DNA of 23,173 bases, taken from a virus. Location: the IMG/VR virus record IMGVR_UViG_3300035660_000087, positions 1-23,173 of that record. One strand, 5' to 3'. The notes under the pieces were generated by a model. The model was not told the DNA's origin. It worked only from the letters and a program-made list of their open reading frames with translations, and did no database searches. Below, in pieces: positions 21,522 to 23,173 of the stretch; positions within the stretch are counted from its first letter, which is position 1, and every line of letters starts with the position of its first letter. The translations under genes were made by a program, and so were the position numbers.

Positions 21522-22033
21522 TCACCGACGGCCGAGTCCGAAGTGGCGATCACGCCCCCCTTGCTGACGTAGCCCGCGAGCAGACTGCGAGCCTCCGCAC
21601 TTAGCAACACCTGCCGGTCGGCACCGGACTCGTAGCTCTCGCTCAACCCGTCAACGGCGAAGCTCTTCACTCCCGAGGCCTGCAGCGCGCGCCGGCGCTC
21701 ATGTTCGGCCCCGCGGCTGAGCAGCGCGAGCGCCTCCTCGCACTGCGCCTCCTTCACCGCCTGCGGGATGATGAAGGTGCCGGCCGCGTCGGTGTCGATC
21801 ACCCGCGGGAAGCACAGCCGCTGCCGCGGGTCCGTGAACGCCGGTCGGTTGCCGTCCCAATAGCGAAGCTGCTCGAGGCGCCGGCAGGCGGTGAGCAGCG
21901 CCTTCTCCTTGTCGGCGTCCGAGGCGCTTCCCCACGCGTCAGCATGGAGTCGCTCGGCGAAGTGGGCCTCCGCCTCTTCGAGCGTCACGTACGAGTTGCT
22001 GTGCTCGCCGCCGACGGTCGCGTCAATCGCCAC
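21497..22033 (-). CDS. Head-tail adaptor (Ad1/gp6-like, DnaT-like fold)
   Basis: A 178-aa protein with helical N-terminus typical of phage head-tail adaptors: SYVTLEEAEAHFAERLHAD, SDADKEKALLTACRRLEQL, RYWDGNRPAFTDPRQRLCFP, and VKEAQCEEALALLSRG. Motifs YVTLEEAEAHF and QxLxFPR with DNA-binding-like helices have been annotated as putative DnaT-like ssDNA-binding in databases, although position in the capsid-tail module shows it to be the connector ring that attaches to the portal. GTG start with GAGG about 8 nt upstream. The 3' end overlaps the next gene by 25 nt. Confidence 0.82.
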   Translation of the reverse strand: MAIDATVGGEHSNSYVTLEEAEAHFAERLHADAWGSASDADKEKALLTACRRLEQLRYWDGNRPAFTDPRQRLCFPRVIDTDAAGTFIIPQAVKEAQCEEALALLSRGAEHERRRALQASGVKSFAVDGLSESYESGADRQVLLSAEARSLLAGYVSKGGVIATSDSAVGEWSPGSAP

Positions 22034-22036
22034 GTC

Positions 22037-22396
22037 TCAGTCCTCAACCTCTTCCACCAGGTGCGGCGCGCAGAAGAGCAGGTGAACAGCGTGTGCGGTC
22101 GCGAACGGCTTGGGCTGCGCCGGCACCACCAGCACGTGCTCCCCATAGCGCCAGCGCACCTCGCTGCCCGTGCGGCTGCACAGGTTGACGGTCAGCCCTG
22201 CGGTCGCGGCCTTCTCCAAGGCCTCCGTGCGGGCCGGTTCCTCCAGCGCCAGCATCGCGGTGAGCTTGCCGACGCGCTTCGGACCGGCCACTACTGCAGT
22301 CGCCGTCGGCACCGGACTCTCCGGCGTCGGAGTCGTCACCGCATCCTTCACATCACCCTCGCCCTCAGCGGGCGGAGCCATCGTTTCCTGTCGCAT
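22037..22396 (-). CDS. Unrecognised 119-aa protein between capsid and adaptor genes
   Basis: No family recognised. Residues about 1-40 are Pro/Thr/Ala-rich and probably disordered (GDVKDAVTTPTPESPVPTA); residues 40-119 contain a helix (GKLTAMLALEEPARTEALEK) and hydrophobic strands (HVLVVPAQPKPFATAHAVHLL). The start is taken at the second ATG because GGAGG lies 5 nt upstream, while the ATG four codons earlier has no ribosome site. The position suggests a minor virion or neck protein. Cys residues in NLCSRTG and LLFCAPH are noted without a known role. Confidence 0.6.
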   Translation of the reverse strand: MRQETMAPPAEGEGDVKDAVTTPTPESPVPTATAVVAGPKRVGKLTAMLALEEPARTEALEKAATAGLTVNLCSRTGSEVRWRYGEHVLVVPAQPKPFATAHAVHLLFCAPHLVEEVED

Positions 22397-22450
22397 CCTG
22401 TCCTCCATGATTGAGGTGGGGCCGGCCTATGATGACCGGCCCCGTGTCCC

Positions 22451-22939
22451 TTACGTGCCGATGGCCACCCAGTTGACCTTCGCCGCCGCGGTAGCCGCGA
22501 TGGGCGTGCAGTCATCCACTGCCGTCGGCTTGAAGACCTTGAGGTCGAGGTGACCTGCCGTCGCCGACAGTTGGGCGCTGACCCACATGGCGGCGAGCGA
22601 GATGTCGTCGTCGAGCGCCGCCACCGCGGCCACGACGGTCGTCAGTCCGGTATTCACATCGCCCGTGCCGGTGACGGCGGCCTGACCGCGAGCGAGCTTG
22701 TAGCCGCTCGCCGCGCCCAGCACCAGCGCCTGCAGCGCGCTCGCCAGCTTCGCGCTGGACACACCCCCGTCTTTGAGGCGCACCTTGCTCGGGCTGCCGC
22801 CGACCTCGAGGGTGACGCCATCGAGTTCGGCGGCGACGATCCCCGCCTCCAGCGCGCCAATGGCGGTGCCGAGGGCCGCCTCCTTGGCGGCCGGGCACAT
22901 CCGGTTGAGTTCGGCCTTCTGTGCGTCAGTCAGGGCCAT
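22451..22939 (-). CDS. Capsid-associated/decoration-like protein, 162 aa
   Basis: A 162-aa protein beginning MALTDAQKAELNRMCPAAKE and with a beta-rich second half (SGYKLARGQAAVTGTGDVNT, MWVSAQLSATAGHLDLKVFK). Proteins of this look, starting with LTDAQKxELNRMCPAA, follow the major capsid gene in many metagenomic phages. I take it as a capsid decoration or stabilising protein, from order rather than a known domain. GGAGG lies 7 nt before the ATG. Amino-acid composition is Ala-rich with no signal peptide. A minor coat or head fibre role is possible. Confidence 0.65.
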   Translation of the reverse strand: MALTDAQKAELNRMCPAAKEAALGTAIGALEAGIVAAELDGVTLEVGGSPSKVRLKDGGVSSAKLASALQALVLGAASGYKLARGQAAVTGTGDVNTGLTTVVAAVAALDDDISLAAMWVSAQLSATAGHLDLKVFKPTAVDDCTPIAATAAAKVNWVAIGT

Positions 22940-22951
22940 GGCTCACCCTCC

Positions 22952-23173
22952 TCACGCCGCCAGGTCCTGCAGGCTCCCCATGCGATAGGGGTTCCGGCAG
23001 ACCAGCTGGCTGTAGTGGGTGACCCAGATCACGTCCGAGTCCTTGGTCTTGGCCATGGGCTTGGCCTCGAAGTCCTTGAGCACCGCGTACTCCAGCAGCT
23101 CCTCATTCACGAAGTCCATCCGGGTCTGGGAGTAGCCGGGCACCTTGATGAGAGGCACACCCTCGAAGTCCAG
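22952..23173 (-). CDS. Major capsid protein, C-terminal end, 5' truncated by window edge
   Basis: The frame is open at the window edge on the minus strand, so 73 residues are seen. The end (VCRNPYRMGSLQDLAA, with DVIWVTHYSQL and EELLEYAVLKDFEAK before it) resembles the C-termini of HK97-like capsid subunits. Position upstream of a decoration-like gene and neck genes supports this. Because most of the protein is outside the window, the assignment relies on order and could be another head protein. Confidence 0.6.
   Translation of the reverse strand: MDFEGVPLIKVPGYSQTRMDFVNEELLEYAVLKDFEAKPMAKTKDSDVIWVTHYSQLVCRNPYRMGSLQDLAA

Noticed and set aside
1-23173. tRNA, rRNA, CRISPR array or insertion sequence
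   Set aside because: No direct-repeat/spacer pattern, transposase motif, cloverleaf-like sequence or rRNA-like stretch is visible on either strand; the few GTTCGA-type matches are inside coding frames.

Overview
The window is high-GC bacterial DNA with purine-rich Shine-Dalgarno sites, ATG/GTG starts and many 4-nt start/stop overlaps. It looks like the late-gene half of a siphophage or prophage next to a cluster of accessory genes. There is no rRNA, tRNA or other lineage marker, so I cannot name a phylum. Terminase, portal, protease, integrase and replication genes are not in view, so integrated, free and decayed phage cannot be told apart.

Right part, about 7.5-23.2 kb, minus strand, read right to left. 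The order is the classic long-tailed phage order: major capsid C-terminus (cut by the window edge), decoration-like protein, an unassigned protein, head-tail adaptor, head closure, small membrane protein, HK97 gp10-like tail completion, tail terminator, major tail protein with a TIG-like domain, the tail assembly chaperone pair, tape measure protein, a set of tail-tip/baseplate proteins (including a 1104-aa hub with an N-terminal DNRLRE-like module and a 462-aa candidate host-contact protein), then a holin candidate and an N-acetylmuramoyl-alanine amidase. The tail chaperone pair carries a canonical GGGAAAC slippery heptamer in the right frame, so a -1 frameshifted G-GT type fusion of 237 aa is predicted.

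Middle part, 5.2-7.6 kb, plus strand. A promoter-like element precedes a two-gene, translationally coupled unit: a cupin-GNAT fusion, then an M28-type PA-like domain fused to a HExxH gluzincin peptidase-like domain. This unit converges on the lysis genes and overlaps the amidase 3' end by 89 bp.

Left-middle part, 2.5-5.1 kb, minus strand. A tight five-gene operon encodes an Amidoligase_2-type COOH-NH2 ligase, a stand-alone class II glutamine amidotransferase, two small unassigned proteins and a ribbon-helix-helix-like protein. A promoter and a perfect 7+2+7 palindrome sit just before the first gene. This is the best candidate for an under-described system: glutamine-derived ammonia plus an amidoligase for an unknown substrate, possibly autoregulated by the last gene.

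Left edge, 1-2.4 kb, plus strand. This is the Walker-A-to-C-terminus part of a type III restriction endonuclease subunit (Res); the matching Mod gene would lie outside the window.
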